A stretch of DNA of 64,000 nucleotides from VAXT01 sp963774625 (GTDB lineage Bacteria > Actinomycetota > Thermoleophilia > Gaiellales > Gaiellaceae): contig CAVZFQ010000018.1 of NCBI GenBank assembly GCA_963774625.1, positions 310,001-374,000 on the forward strand. The letters run 5' to 3'. This document shows positions 25,301 to 32,718 of this stretch, one piece after another. Both the position numbers and the translations under genes were made by a program. The notes under the pieces were generated by a model that saw only the letters and a list, made by a program, of their open reading frames with translations, made no database searches and was not told the origin of the DNA. The first letter of the stretch is position 1. Each line of letters begins with the position of its first letter.

Positions 25301-25546
25301 ATGCTCCTCGAAGACGAGCTCGGCCAGATCAACCTGATCGTCCCGCCGGCGGTCTACGAGCGTCACCGGGCACTCGTTCGCGGTGAGCCGCTCATTCTCG
25401 CGCGGGGTCGCTTCGAGCGCGTCCAGCGCAACCAGAACGTGCTCGTCAGCGACCTGGAGACGCTGGCGCCGCTCGCGCGGCAGATCTCGGGCGCGCCGGA
25501 CCTCGTGGACGCGCTGCCGGAGGCGCATCACTTCGGTCATAGGTAG
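22334..25546 (+). CDS. dnaE2: error-prone DNA polymerase III alpha subunit DnaE2
   Basis: 1070 residues, typical of DnaE2. It has an N-terminal PHP domain (ELHCHSAYSFLDGASHPEEL), a polymerase core with PDIDLDF (the two catalytic Asp) and the GFPKSHAAAFGLLAYQSAW region, and a C-terminal OB domain. With ImuB it carries out damage-induced mutagenic lesion bypass. Unlike imuB, no GAAC-N4-GTTC box is visible in the 11-base gap before its ATG or in the preceding bicupin start, so its SOS control is not evident from this sequence. Confidence 0.95.
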   Translation: MSYVELHCHSAYSFLDGASHPEELAARAAELGYEALALTDHDGVYGSLEFAHAAKAFGVRPITGAEVTLADGSHVTLLVETPQGYSNLCRLLTAAHAGTRPKEGELLPPSLDRHLFAKHNEGLICLSGCARHGLGTRNPNGAAELAAVFGRDRFFVELQRPYERGDAQRNARLRNLAETIGVQTIATGDVHAHMPKRALLQDAMVAIKHRTSLEGAERERRGNHESVLLAPEAAVERFPDDLDAVARTAELAERLEFDLTEELGYRYPDFSDRDEPAIAQLTGVCNHAFEARYSGTNGHKRKARARLDEELALIGDLGLAGFFLLHWEVLELAKEVAREVRGRDSPRHALPPGRGRGSSVGSIVCYLTGLSHVDPVTADLSLGRFINRELESVPDIDLDFPRDIREKLIVAVTERYGHEHASLVASFSTYRSRGAIRDLGKALGLPFAELERLARVTEGSPKRVAQEIGLLPDGEARLRSPRWRALAELSAEIAGLPRHISQHPGGMVISTRPLIELVPVQPAAMAGRQICQWDKDSCADAGFLKIDLLGLGMLSAVEDCVVQIADLRGETIDLSRIPLDDPAVYEEIQRADTIGTFQIESRAQMQSLLRTRPESIDDLTVQVALVRPGPIQGKAVHPYIEHRQKLREDPSFVPPVDHPSLAEPLRETLGVVVFQDQVLEVAMALAGFSVGEAEGLRRAMSRKRSEAAIEAFRERFIEGAAAKGVGAELANHVYDKLVGFSGFGFPKSHAAAFGLLAYQSAWLRHYYPAEFLCALLNEQPMGFYPPASLVRDAQRRDVEVRPPHLNHSEGKCTVEDGAVRVGLEYVESIGDEEAKELAAERARGGPFRTVVELAQRAALSRDGLESLIASGACDSLGERRMLLWELGLVPRSQSVPGSGGEERQLALPLDPTADTPVLRAQTEWERMLADYRRTSLSVGTHPMQLLRIHLPKGVLSSHDLCQAPDRAQVVVAGMAVARQRPATAKGVVFMLLEDELGQINLIVPPAVYERHRALVRGEPLILARGRFERVQRNQNVLVSDLETLAPLARQISGAPDLVDALPEAHHFGHR

Positions 25547-25547
25547 C

Positions 25548-25553
25548 TACGCT
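25548..25553 (+). promoter_or_regulatory. -10 hexamer TACGCT of a small Gly-rich gene pair
   Basis: Seven bases before the ATG at 25561; leaderless arrangement. It starts just after the dnaE2 stop. Confidence 0.5.
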
Positions 25554-25560
25554 TTGTGCC

Positions 25561-25665
25561 ATGAGCATCTTCGATCGGTGGTGGAATCGCCTCCGCGGCA
25601 AGGATCCGGATCCCACGATCGGCACGCAGATCGCGCCTCCTCGGAGGCGGCGTGGCAATCGGTGA
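25561..25665 (+). CDS. 34-residue basic/Trp peptide, possibly 5' part of a frameshifted gene
   Basis: Starts MSIFDRWWNRLRGKDPD and ends in a basic run before TGA. It follows a -10 hexamer at leaderless spacing. Its 3' end overlaps the next frame by 14 bases. Together they would make one ~90-residue protein (amphipathic N-terminus, acidic middle, Gly-rich tail) if one base were lost near 25645-25660, so this may be one gene with a frameshift rather than two. Confidence 0.45.
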   Translation: MSIFDRWWNRLRGKDPDPTIGTQIAPPRRRRGNR

Positions 25666-25831
25666 AGCCGCCCGCGACGACCAGCCTGATCAGGACGGTG
25701 GGCAGGCGGACTACGGCTGGAGCGGCGACCACATGAGTGGCGGCGGCTCCGATTACGGGGGCGGTGGGGACTTCGGCGGCGGCGGCTTCGACGGCGGCGG
25801 TGGCGGAGACGGCGGTAGCGGCGGCTTCTAG
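25652..25831 (+). CDS. 59-residue Gly/Asp-rich protein, overlapping the previous peptide
   Basis: GTG start with GGAGG five bases upstream. The C-terminal half is almost only Gly with Asp, Phe and Ser (pattern DFGGGGFDGGGG), as seen at the ends of many small surface or TPM-type proteins. Either translationally coupled to the 34-residue frame or the second half of one frameshifted gene. Function unknown. Confidence 0.5.
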   Translation: MAIGEAARDDQPDQDGGQADYGWSGDHMSGGGSDYGGGGDFGGGGFDGGGGGDGGSGGF

Positions 25832-25837
25832 CCCCGG

Positions 25838-26140
25838 CTAGGTGTCCTCGATCTCCAGCGCGAACCGCGGTAGGCGCTGGACCACGGCGCGGTTGAACTC
25901 AGCCTCGTACTCCTCGGCCGACTCCTCGTCCATGGCGGAGGCGAAGTTGTCGCGCATCGCCGCAAGCTCCTCGGTCCCGGTCTCGACGAGATCGAGGTAG
26001 TCGGCGTACTTCTCCTCGGCGTCGTCCCGACCGGCCTGGTCGTACTTGAGCTCGGCCGTCTCGCAGTCTTCGATCAGCGCGGCCTGCTCGCTCTCGAAGA
26101 GCTCGAGTTGGCGGCCGATGACGTCGGAGAACCGGGTCAC
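25838..26140 (-). CDS. small helical protein of unknown function
   Basis: 100 residues from the GTG at 26140, mostly acidic, predicted all-helical with coiled-coil character (FESEQAALIEDCETAELKYD; EEKYADYLDLVETGTEELAA). The start overlaps the glycosyltransferase stop by 4 bases, so the two are co-translated. No family recognised; it may be a partner or stabiliser of the glycosyltransferase, which is inference from the overlap. Confidence 0.65.
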   Translation of the reverse strand: MTRFSDVIGRQLELFESEQAALIEDCETAELKYDQAGRDDAEEKYADYLDLVETGTEELAAMRDNFASAMDEESAEEYEAEFNRAVVQRLPRFALEIEDT

Positions 26141-27192
26141 AGCAGCTCCTTGTACAGGTCGAGGTGCGCCCGCGCGGCCGCTTCCCACGTGAGCTCGTGC
26201 CGCGCGCGCTCGGCGCCGGCGCGTGCGAGCTCCAGCGCGTGGGGGTCAGCGAGCAGCTCGCGCACGGCCTCGGTCAGCGCGTCGACGTCGCCGGCCGGCA
26301 CGACACGCCCGGCGCCGAAGCGCCGAACGGGCTCACCGATCCCGCCGACGTCGTAGGCGACGACGGGCACTCCTGCCCCGAGGGCACGGAGCAGCGCCGC
26401 GCTCTGATCGATCTCGGGCCGGTACGGAAAGAGAGCCACGGTCGCGTCGCCGAGCGCGCGGTCGACCTCGCTCTCGGAGAGGTACCCGAGGCGCCACTCG
26501 GCGCGGTCGCCGGCCTGCTCTCGGTAGGCGTCGACCGGCTCGAGCGGGTCCCCGGCGACGAGGAGCCGAGCTCCGTCTACACGTTTCGTCGCCTCGATCG
26601 CGTCCGCGATGCCCTTGTAGGGCCGGATGATCCCGACGCACAGCAACGTGTGGCCGTCGTCGGTTCTCGTCGGGTTGCTCGGAAAGACAGGCATCGGAAT
26701 CACACGGAGGCGATCGGGCTCCACGCCCAGGTCGGTGAGCGTGTCGCGGCCGCGGTCGCTGTGCACGACGATGCGCTCGAAGCGCGACATCAGCCGGCGC
26801 CACAGCGCCTCGCGCTTGGCCGTGCGTCGTGGCAGAAGGTCGTGCGCCGTGAACACCGCGGGCGCGCGCAGGCGGAGGAGCCGCTCGTCGAGCTCCGGCG
26901 CTGCGAGCCATTGCACGTGCACGACGTCTGCGTTTCGCCGCGCCAGACGGGCGAGCCCGATCGGATGCTCGACGAGCTTCAAGGGCAGGCGCAGCCTCGA
27001 GCGGCGGAAAAGGCGCGAGCTGAGTGGATAGAAGAGCTGGCTTCGCTTGTAGCCGTCGGGCTCGGGCGCGTCTCCGAAGCGGAAACGCGACGTGACGAGC
27101 TCGACGTCGTTGCCGGCGTGCGCGAGGGCGGACGCGAGCTCGTGGTCGTACTGCGGAGTGAAGGCCGGCGGGTCGGCCAGGAGGATGCGCAT
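26137..27192 (-). CDS. GT4-type glycosyltransferase
   Basis: 351 residues with two Rossmann halves. The N-terminal half starts RILLADPPAFTPQYDHELAS; the nucleotide-sugar half has LLCVGIIRPYKGIADAIEA, and the acidic E-x7-E-like region is replaced by FPYRPEIDQSAALLRALGAG, as in many GT4 enzymes. It probably adds a sugar to a cell-envelope glycan or lipid in the cytoplasm. It heads a two-gene unit with the small helical protein and shares a 22-bp two-way promoter with the EEP gene. Confidence 0.88.
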   Translation of the reverse strand: MRILLADPPAFTPQYDHELASALAHAGNDVELVTSRFRFGDAPEPDGYKRSQLFYPLSSRLFRRSRLRLPLKLVEHPIGLARLARRNADVVHVQWLAAPELDERLLRLRAPAVFTAHDLLPRRTAKREALWRRLMSRFERIVVHSDRGRDTLTDLGVEPDRLRVIPMPVFPSNPTRTDDGHTLLCVGIIRPYKGIADAIEATKRVDGARLLVAGDPLEPVDAYREQAGDRAEWRLGYLSESEVDRALGDATVALFPYRPEIDQSAALLRALGAGVPVVAYDVGGIGEPVRRFGAGRVVPAGDVDALTEAVRELLADPHALELARAGAERARHELTWEAAARAHLDLYKELL

Positions 27193-27200
27193 CCCGCTCC

Positions 27201-27207
27201 TACACTA
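27201..27207. promoter_or_regulatory. two-way -10 element TACACTA (glycosyltransferase / EEP hydrolase)
   Basis: The gap between start codons is 22 bp (27193-27214). + strand TACACT lies 8 bases before TTG 27215; - strand TAGTGT lies 9 bases before ATG 27192. On the - strand an AGGAG is also present in that 9-base spacer. Confidence 0.6.
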
Positions 27208-27214
27208 GTGCGCC

Positions 27215-28021
27215 TTGCTCATCAGAACGTGGAACCTCTTTCACGGCAACTCGGTGCCGCCAGAGCCGGTGTCGCACCTCGAGGCGGCCGTCCGGCTAGC
27301 GACCTCGGACGGCCCGGACGTGCTCTGCGTCCAGGAGGTCCCGGCGTGGGGGCTGGAGCGACTCGGCGAGTGGAGCGGCATGGCCGTCTACGGTGAGATC
27401 GCGGCGCCGCCGCGCCTGGGGCCGTTCCCCTCGACCGTCGAGCTGGGCTACCGGCTGACCCGCCTCAATCATGGCTTCCTGCGATCCGCGTTCAGCGGAC
27501 AGGCGAACGCGATCCTCCTCGGGCCCTCGCTGACCGGGCTCGAGACTCAGTCCCTGCACCTGAACAGCCGCCGCTTCCGGAAGGCACAGGAACGGATGCT
27601 CGAGCTCGACACGGTGACCCGGCTCGCGTGGGCCAAGGAACGGAGGATCTGCCAGGTCGTCCGCGCCCGGGCCGCCGACGGGCGCGGGTTCGTGATCGCC
27701 AACCTGCATGCGACCGGCCTGCCCGACGACAGGCTCGCCGACGCGGAGACCATGCGCGCGGCGAGTCTCGCGGACGGGCTCGCGCGGCCGAGCGAGGTCT
27801 GCGTTCTGGCCGGCGACTTCAACGTTCGGCCCGAGCGATCCCGCACGCTGGCCGACCTGAGCGGGCCGGAGTGGGGCTTCTCGACGCCGAGCCCCAAGAT
27901 CGACCACGTTCTCGTCAGAGGAGCGCGAGCCGGATCGCCGGTGGTCTGGCCCGTCGAGCGCAGGCGTGTCGACGGTCGCCTGCTCTCGGACCATGCACCC
28001 GTCGAGCTGGAGATCAAATGA
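27215..28021 (+). CDS. endonuclease/exonuclease/phosphatase (EEP) family hydrolase
   Basis: 268 residues with the EEP metal and catalytic motifs in order: TWNLFHGN, the Glu of LCVQEVP, NLHATGLPDD, GDFNVRP, and IDHVLV with SDHAPVEL at the end. Members hydrolyse phosphodiester or phosphomonoester bonds in DNA, lipids or sugars; no signal peptide is present, so it acts in the cytoplasm. The TTG start follows the shared -10 element. Its stop overlaps the aminotransferase ATG by 4 bases. Confidence 0.87.
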   Translation: MLIRTWNLFHGNSVPPEPVSHLEAAVRLATSDGPDVLCVQEVPAWGLERLGEWSGMAVYGEIAAPPRLGPFPSTVELGYRLTRLNHGFLRSAFSGQANAILLGPSLTGLETQSLHLNSRRFRKAQERMLELDTVTRLAWAKERRICQVVRARAADGRGFVIANLHATGLPDDRLADAETMRAASLADGLARPSEVCVLAGDFNVRPERSRTLADLSGPEWGFSTPSPKIDHVLVRGARAGSPVVWPVERRRVDGRLLSDHAPVELEIK

Positions 28022-29068
28022 CGTTCGAGGAAGCCCGTGCGCTGTTCCCGGCGCTCGAGCGAATCGCGTACCTGAACGCAGGCTCGATGGGCCCGCTGGC
28101 GACCCCGATGTTCGAGACGATGCAGGGCGAGCTGCGCCGCCAGCTCGAGGAGGGGCGGGGCGGCCTGCCGTTCTTCGAGCGGATGGTCGAGCTTCGCGCC
28201 GAGGTGCGGGAGCAACTCGCGGGGCTGCTGGGAGTGGCCTCGGAGAACCTGGCGCTGACGACGTCGACGACGGAGGCCTGCAACATCGTCCTCTCGGGGC
28301 TCGACCTCGGCCCGGAAGACGAGATCGTCACCAGCGGGACCGAGCACTTCGGGCTGCTCGGCGCGCTGCACGCGTCCGGCGCCTCGATTCGCGTGGCGCC
28401 CGACGACGGGATCGTCGACGCCGTCACCGATCGCACGCGGCTGATCGCCATCTCGCACGTGAGCTGGGTGACGGGCAATTCACTGGAGCCGGCCCAGGTC
28501 AAGGAGGAGACGGGGCTGCCGATCCTCGTCGACGGAGCGCAGTCCGTCGGCGCCGTTCCGGTCGACGCGGGCCTGTTCGACTTCTACACAGTCTCCGGCC
28601 AGAAATGGTTGTGCGGGCCGGACGCAACCGGCGGGTTGTACGTGCGCGACCCGGAGGCGCTGCGCATCGCGTGGCCGAGCTATTTCTCACAGGAGACGTA
28701 CGAGCGCGACGGCGCCTTCCAGCCGTGGCCCACGGCGGCGCGCTTCGACCCGGCCTGGATCCCACCGGCTTCCCTGGCCGGCCTCCTCGCTGCTCTCGGA
28801 CTGGCGCCGGACTGGCGCTACGAACGCATTGCCGAACTGGCGGCAGCGTGCAGGACGCGGCTGGCGGAGCGCTTCGAGGTCGTGACCGCTCCCGGGCAGG
28901 CCGGTCTCGTCTCGTTTCGACCCGGCGAGGATCCGGAAGCGGTTTCCGCGCGCCTCTACGAGGAAGGGGTCGTCGATCCGCTTCCTGCCCGGCACCGATC
29001 TCGTGCGCGTGTCCTGCGGCTGGTGGAACAGCGAGGACGATCTGGAGCGGCTACTCGCCGCTCTTTAG
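28018..29068 (+). CDS. class V aminotransferase, frameshifted near the C-terminus
   Basis: A PLP-dependent class V (NifS/isopenicillin-N-epimerase-like) fold. It begins FPALERIAYLNAGSMGPLAT; the PLP Lys is in TVSGQKWLCGPDATGG and the Asp/His segment is LVDGAQSVGAVPVD. The expected C-terminal strand-helix (RFLPGTDLVRVSCGWWNSED) and its stop at 29066-29068 are one base out of frame, with the shift near 28972-28976 (residue ~319). Read straight on, the frame runs to 29175 with junk sequence over the HD gene. Either a sequencing indel or a recently damaged C-terminus; the catalytic body is intact. Confidence 0.75.
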
Positions 29069-29617
29069 GCCGAGCTCGGGAGCGATCGGGCGCAGCGCGC
29101 CGATCACGAACGCGATGTGGTCGTCGAGCTCGACGCCGAGCGCCTCGGCGCTCGAGTAGACGTCGTCCCGGTTGACGCCGGATGCGAACGACGGCTGCTT
29201 GAGCTTCTTCTTGACCGACCTCGGCTCCAGCGTCTCGATGCCGTCGGGCCGCACGAGGCCGCAGGCGTGGATGAAGCCCGACAGCTCGTCGCAGGCGAAC
29301 AGGGTCTTCTTGAGCTGCGTGTCGCGGGGCATCGAGAGGTGCTCGGCGTGGGAGAGGATCGCCTCGATCATCTCCTCGGGATAGCCCTCCTCGCGCAGGA
29401 TCGGAGCTCCGTCCTGGGGATGCTGCTCGAGCGTGGGGTGGATCTCCCAGTCGAAATCGTGGAGCAGAGCCGTCACGCCCCAGGACTCCTCGTCCTCGCC
29501 GAACTTCCTTGCATAGGCGCGTACCGACGCCTCCACAGCGAGCGCGTGGCGACGTAGCGCCTCGCTTTGCGTGTAGCGGGTCAGGGTCTCCCAGGCGCGC
29601 TCGCGGGTCGGCTCCAA
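29051..29617 (-). CDS. HD-domain hydrolase-like protein
   Basis: 188 residues from the TTG at 29617, chosen because it lies 9 bases after the - strand TATGGT hexamer and because the family domain starts there (ERAWETLTRYTQSEALRRHA). Metal-binding HD motif residues: His of RRHALAVE, then LLHDFDWEIHP. Proteins of this type are small phosphohydrolases of unknown substrate. The 3' end overlaps the convergent aminotransferase end by 18 bases. Confidence 0.8.
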   Translation of the reverse strand: MEPTRERAWETLTRYTQSEALRRHALAVEASVRAYARKFGEDEESWGVTALLHDFDWEIHPTLEQHPQDGAPILREEGYPEEMIEAILSHAEHLSMPRDTQLKKTLFACDELSGFIHACGLVRPDGIETLEPRSVKKKLKQPSFASGVNRDDVYSSAEALGVELDDHIAFVIGALRPIAPELGLKSGE

Positions 29618-29625
29618 GCGAGGGG

Positions 29626-29632
29626 TACCATA
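29626..29632. promoter_or_regulatory. two-way -10 element TACCATA (HD protein / murA)
   Basis: The gap between start codons is 24 bp (29618-29641). + strand TACCAT lies 10 bases before the murA GTG; - strand TATGGT lies 9 bases before the HD-protein TTG. Confidence 0.6.
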
Positions 29633-29641
29633 GCCGCCGCT

Positions 29642-30952
29642 GTGTCGCACACTGTCCTCTCGGAAACCGTGACCGAGTCCTTCCTGATCGAGGGCGGCCG
29701 CCCCCTGAACGGCCGCGTGAAAGCCGCCGGGAACAAGAACGGTGCGTTGCCGATCCTGGCCGCATGCCTGCTCACGACCGAGCCGGTGCTCCTGCAGAAC
29801 GTGCCGCGGATCCTCGACGTCGAGACGATGATCGCCCTCATCCGCGACCTCGGCGTCGACGTCGATTGGACCGGGCTGAACGAGGTTCGCGTGCACGCAG
29901 CAGAGCTGGACAAGGTCGAGCTCGACGCCGAGCTCGCGAGCCGGATCCGAGCGTCGTTTCTCCTGGCCGGGCCGTTGCTGGCGCGGGCCGGGCGCGCAGT
30001 GGTGCCTCCGCCCGGAGGCGACGTGATCGGGCGCCGGCGGCTCGACCCGCACATCCATGCGTTCGTCGAGCTCGGGGCCAAGGTCTCGATCGAGGACAAG
30101 TACGAGCTGAGCGCCGATGGGCTCACCGGCCGGCACATCCATCTCGACGAGGCCTCGGTCATGGCGACGGAGAACGCGGTCATGGCAGCGTCGCTGACAC
30201 CCGGGCGGACGACGATCTCGAACGCCGCCTGCGAGCCGCACGTCCAGGACCTCTGCCGCTTCGTCGGCTCGCTTGGCGCCCAGATCGAAGGCCTCGGCTC
30301 GAACGTGCTGCACGTCAACGGCGTCGAGCGCCTGGGCGGCGGCACGTACCGGATAGCAGCGGATCACATCGAGGTCGGCAGCTTCATCGGCATGGCCGCT
30401 CTGACCGGCGGGGACTTGACGATCGAGGAGGCAGTCCCCGAAGACCTGCTGCCGATCCTGCCGGCCTTCGAGCGCCTCGGCGTCTACGTCGAGGTTCAGG
30501 AGACGTCGGTGCGAGTCCCGCCCGGCCAGGACCTCGTCGTTCGCGATGACCTGGGCGGGGCGATCCCCAAGATCGAGGATGGGCCCTGGCCCTCGTTTCC
30601 CGCCGACCTGACTTCGATCGCCGTCATGCTCGCGACCCAGGCGCGCGGCACGATCCTCATCTTCGAGAAGATGTTCGAGAGCCGCCTCTTCTTCGTCGAC
30701 AAGCTCGTCTCGATGGGGGCGAGGATCATCCTCTGCGACCCGCATCGAGTCGTGATCACGGGCCCGGCCAAGCTCTACGGCCAGCGGATGTCGAGCCCGG
30801 ACATCCGCGCCGGCATGGCGATGCTGCTGGCGGCGCTGTGCGCGGAGGGCACGTCGACGATCGGCGACGCGTACCAGATCGACAAGGGCTACGAGCGGAT
30901 CGACGAGCGACTGCGCTCGGTCGGCGCCGCCATCGAACGCGTTCCTTCCTAG
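29642..30952 (+). CDS. murA: UDP-N-acetylglucosamine 1-carboxyvinyltransferase
   Basis: 436 residues from the GTG at 29642, which follows the shared -10 element. The EPSP-synthase-like double domain is complete, with RVKAAGNKNGALPILAACLL at the start. The active-site loop reads PPPGGDVIGRRR, so the catalytic Cys of Escherichia coli MurA (Cys115) is replaced by Asp127. Such Asp-type enzymes, as in mycobacteria, are active but insensitive to fosfomycin. It commits UDP-GlcNAc to peptidoglycan. Its stop overlaps the convergent protease gene by 4 bases. Confidence 0.96.
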   Translation: MSHTVLSETVTESFLIEGGRPLNGRVKAAGNKNGALPILAACLLTTEPVLLQNVPRILDVETMIALIRDLGVDVDWTGLNEVRVHAAELDKVELDAELASRIRASFLLAGPLLARAGRAVVPPPGGDVIGRRRLDPHIHAFVELGAKVSIEDKYELSADGLTGRHIHLDEASVMATENAVMAASLTPGRTTISNAACEPHVQDLCRFVGSLGAQIEGLGSNVLHVNGVERLGGGTYRIAADHIEVGSFIGMAALTGGDLTIEEAVPEDLLPILPAFERLGVYVEVQETSVRVPPGQDLVVRDDLGGAIPKIEDGPWPSFPADLTSIAVMLATQARGTILIFEKMFESRLFFVDKLVSMGARIILCDPHRVVITGPAKLYGQRMSSPDIRAGMAMLLAALCAEGTSTIGDAYQIDKGYERIDERLRSVGAAIERVPS

Positions 30953-32664
30953 CGAACTTGCAGCCGCAAGATGCGGCTCTGCGCGCCGGTGAGATCCCAG
31001 CGGCCGCCGTAGAAGACCCGAAGGCGGTGCTTGCCGGGTCGGAGGCCGACCGTCCAGCGAACGAGACCCGCGGTCGTGGTCGTCGTGCGACCGAGCCGGT
31101 GCCAGCTGTTGTGCCGGCGGATCTCCAGAGTGACGACGCGGTGCGCAGGCGTGATCGCGGGCGTCGACGAGCGGAGCGACGCGCTGACGCGCACGGGGCG
31201 GAGGCGGCCCTTGGCCACCTTCCGTGAGCGAACGCTCTTGGCCCGCCAGACGCCGAGCTTGAGGGTCGCATTGCCTTGCACGCGCTCCCTGATGACCTGC
31301 CCGGTCGCAGCGCCGACGGCGGAGGCGACGTCGATGACGCCGTAGCCGAGCGAGCGATTCCAGCGCCCGCGGCCCGAGGCTGTGCTCTTCAACACGCCGG
31401 CGACCTGCTGTGCCGTCAGATTTGGGTTTGCCGCCCAGACGAGTGCAGCGGCGCCGGCGACCTGGGGCGTCGAGAACGAGGTTCCGCTCGACCACCCGTA
31501 GAGGCCCGACTTGGAGCCGGGAAGCGCGTACCGCGGCCAGTCACGGGCGGCCGAGGTCGTGGCGACCGCGCCGAAGACGCTGTCTCCCGGAGCAGCCAGC
31601 GAGATGTGAGTGCCGGTGTTCGAGAAGTACGCGCGCTTGCCCGCCATCGTGGTTGCGGCGACGACGAGGCCGACTCCACCCCGGCCTTTGGAGCCCGGTG
31701 GCTGCAGGAGCGCGGCGGGATACTCGATCGGATTGCCGGCCTCGTACTCGTTACCACCGGCGGCGACGAGCAAGACGTTTCGGTTGGCCGCATAGTCGAC
31801 GGCGCGCTTCTCGATGATCGAGCTGCCCTCGCCGCCGATGCTGAGATTGATGACCTTGGCGCCGTGGTCGACCGCGTAGACGATCGCGGCCGCCTCGTCG
31901 ACCTCCGTGAACATGCCGTCCGCGCCACTCGCCTTGATGATGAGGAGCTTCGCGTCTCCGCCGAACCCTGCGATCCCTTCATCGTTGGAGACAGAGCCGG
32001 CGGCGAGTGTGGAGACGAAGGTCCCGTGTCCGTCGAGATCACGGACGTCGGTCCGCTTGCGCACGATGTCCCAGGTCTCCGGGCTCTTGGCGGCAAGATC
32101 CGGATGGCGCAGGTCGGCGCCGGTGTCGATGACCGCGATCTTGACGCCGGCGGCTGCGCGGAGAACGGAGTCGGGAACTTCGTTCGTTCGTGTCGCGACG
32201 TACTGCCACTCGTAGGGAAGGCCCGGCCTGAAGAGGACGACGAGTGCCGGCTCGGAGTGGAAGCGGCGAGCCTGCAGGCCGTTCACGAAGGTGATCCCCG
32301 GGAGGGCGGAGACGCCTGCTGCGAAGTGGTCGCGGTGCATCTCCGGGTCGACGGACACCGCGCGCAACTGGGGCAGGCGCTGCACGATCCGGGCCGGGAA
32401 CTTCGCCAGCGCCTGGTTCAGGGCCAGCTGGGAGCTGTAGCCGACCACGACCTGGCGCCGGACGGGCTCGGGCTTGAGGACGTGGCTCTCGGGACGGGGC
32501 GCCGCAGCCGCGGAGGAGGCTGCAGCGACCGCAATCGCGGCTCCGGAAAGGAGCGCGACGACGAGCCGGAATCGGTGGCGTTGATCTGTGAGCAATGGGG
32601 CCGCACGGGAAAGGGAGGAGACCCGCGTACAAGCTGTTTCGGCCTGGATCCACGGGTGAGGCAC
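30949..32664 (-). CDS. secreted subtilisin-like serine protease (S8) with C-terminal beta domain
   Basis: 571 residues. A signal peptide or anchor lies around residues 30-57, then a propeptide-like region and the S8 catalytic domain: Asp in KIAVIDTGADLRHPDL, His in DLDGHGTFVSTLAAG, Ser in GTSFSTPQVAGAAAL, with the oxyanion Asn near AAGGNEYEAG. A C-terminal ~110-residue Arg-rich beta-sandwich follows. The GTG at 32664 gives a long N-region; an internal start closer to the signal segment is possible. Acts outside the cell; target unknown. Confidence 0.92.
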   Translation of the reverse strand: MPHPWIQAETACTRVSSLSRAAPLLTDQRHRFRLVVALLSGAAIAVAAASSAAAAPRPESHVLKPEPVRRQVVVGYSSQLALNQALAKFPARIVQRLPQLRAVSVDPEMHRDHFAAGVSALPGITFVNGLQARRFHSEPALVVLFRPGLPYEWQYVATRTNEVPDSVLRAAAGVKIAVIDTGADLRHPDLAAKSPETWDIVRKRTDVRDLDGHGTFVSTLAAGSVSNDEGIAGFGGDAKLLIIKASGADGMFTEVDEAAAIVYAVDHGAKVINLSIGGEGSSIIEKRAVDYAANRNVLLVAAGGNEYEAGNPIEYPAALLQPPGSKGRGGVGLVVAATTMAGKRAYFSNTGTHISLAAPGDSVFGAVATTSAARDWPRYALPGSKSGLYGWSSGTSFSTPQVAGAAALVWAANPNLTAQQVAGVLKSTASGRGRWNRSLGYGVIDVASAVGAATGQVIRERVQGNATLKLGVWRAKSVRSRKVAKGRLRPVRVSASLRSSTPAITPAHRVVTLEIRRHNSWHRLGRTTTTTAGLVRWTVGLRPGKHRLRVFYGGRWDLTGAQSRILRLQVR

Positions 32665-32718
32665 CCTGAACCGAGGGATGGAGGGGGCCGCGCTGGGGTA
32701 CCCTCATCCGAGGGATGG
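32662..32718 (+). repeat. duplicated promoter/start segment before the HisB-like gene
   Basis: Bases 32662-32681 and 32699-32718 are 20-mers that match at 17 positions, 37 bp apart. Each ends in CCGAGGGATGG. The downstream copy carries TACCCT 10 bases before the true ATG (32715); the upstream copy has CACCCT and an ATG in another frame. Confidence 0.6.

Noticed and set aside
29635..31495. A long N-terminal extension (over 600 residues) of the HD protein frame on the - strand
   Set aside because: It runs antisense through murA and the protease; the family domain starts at 29617 with a matching -10 element.
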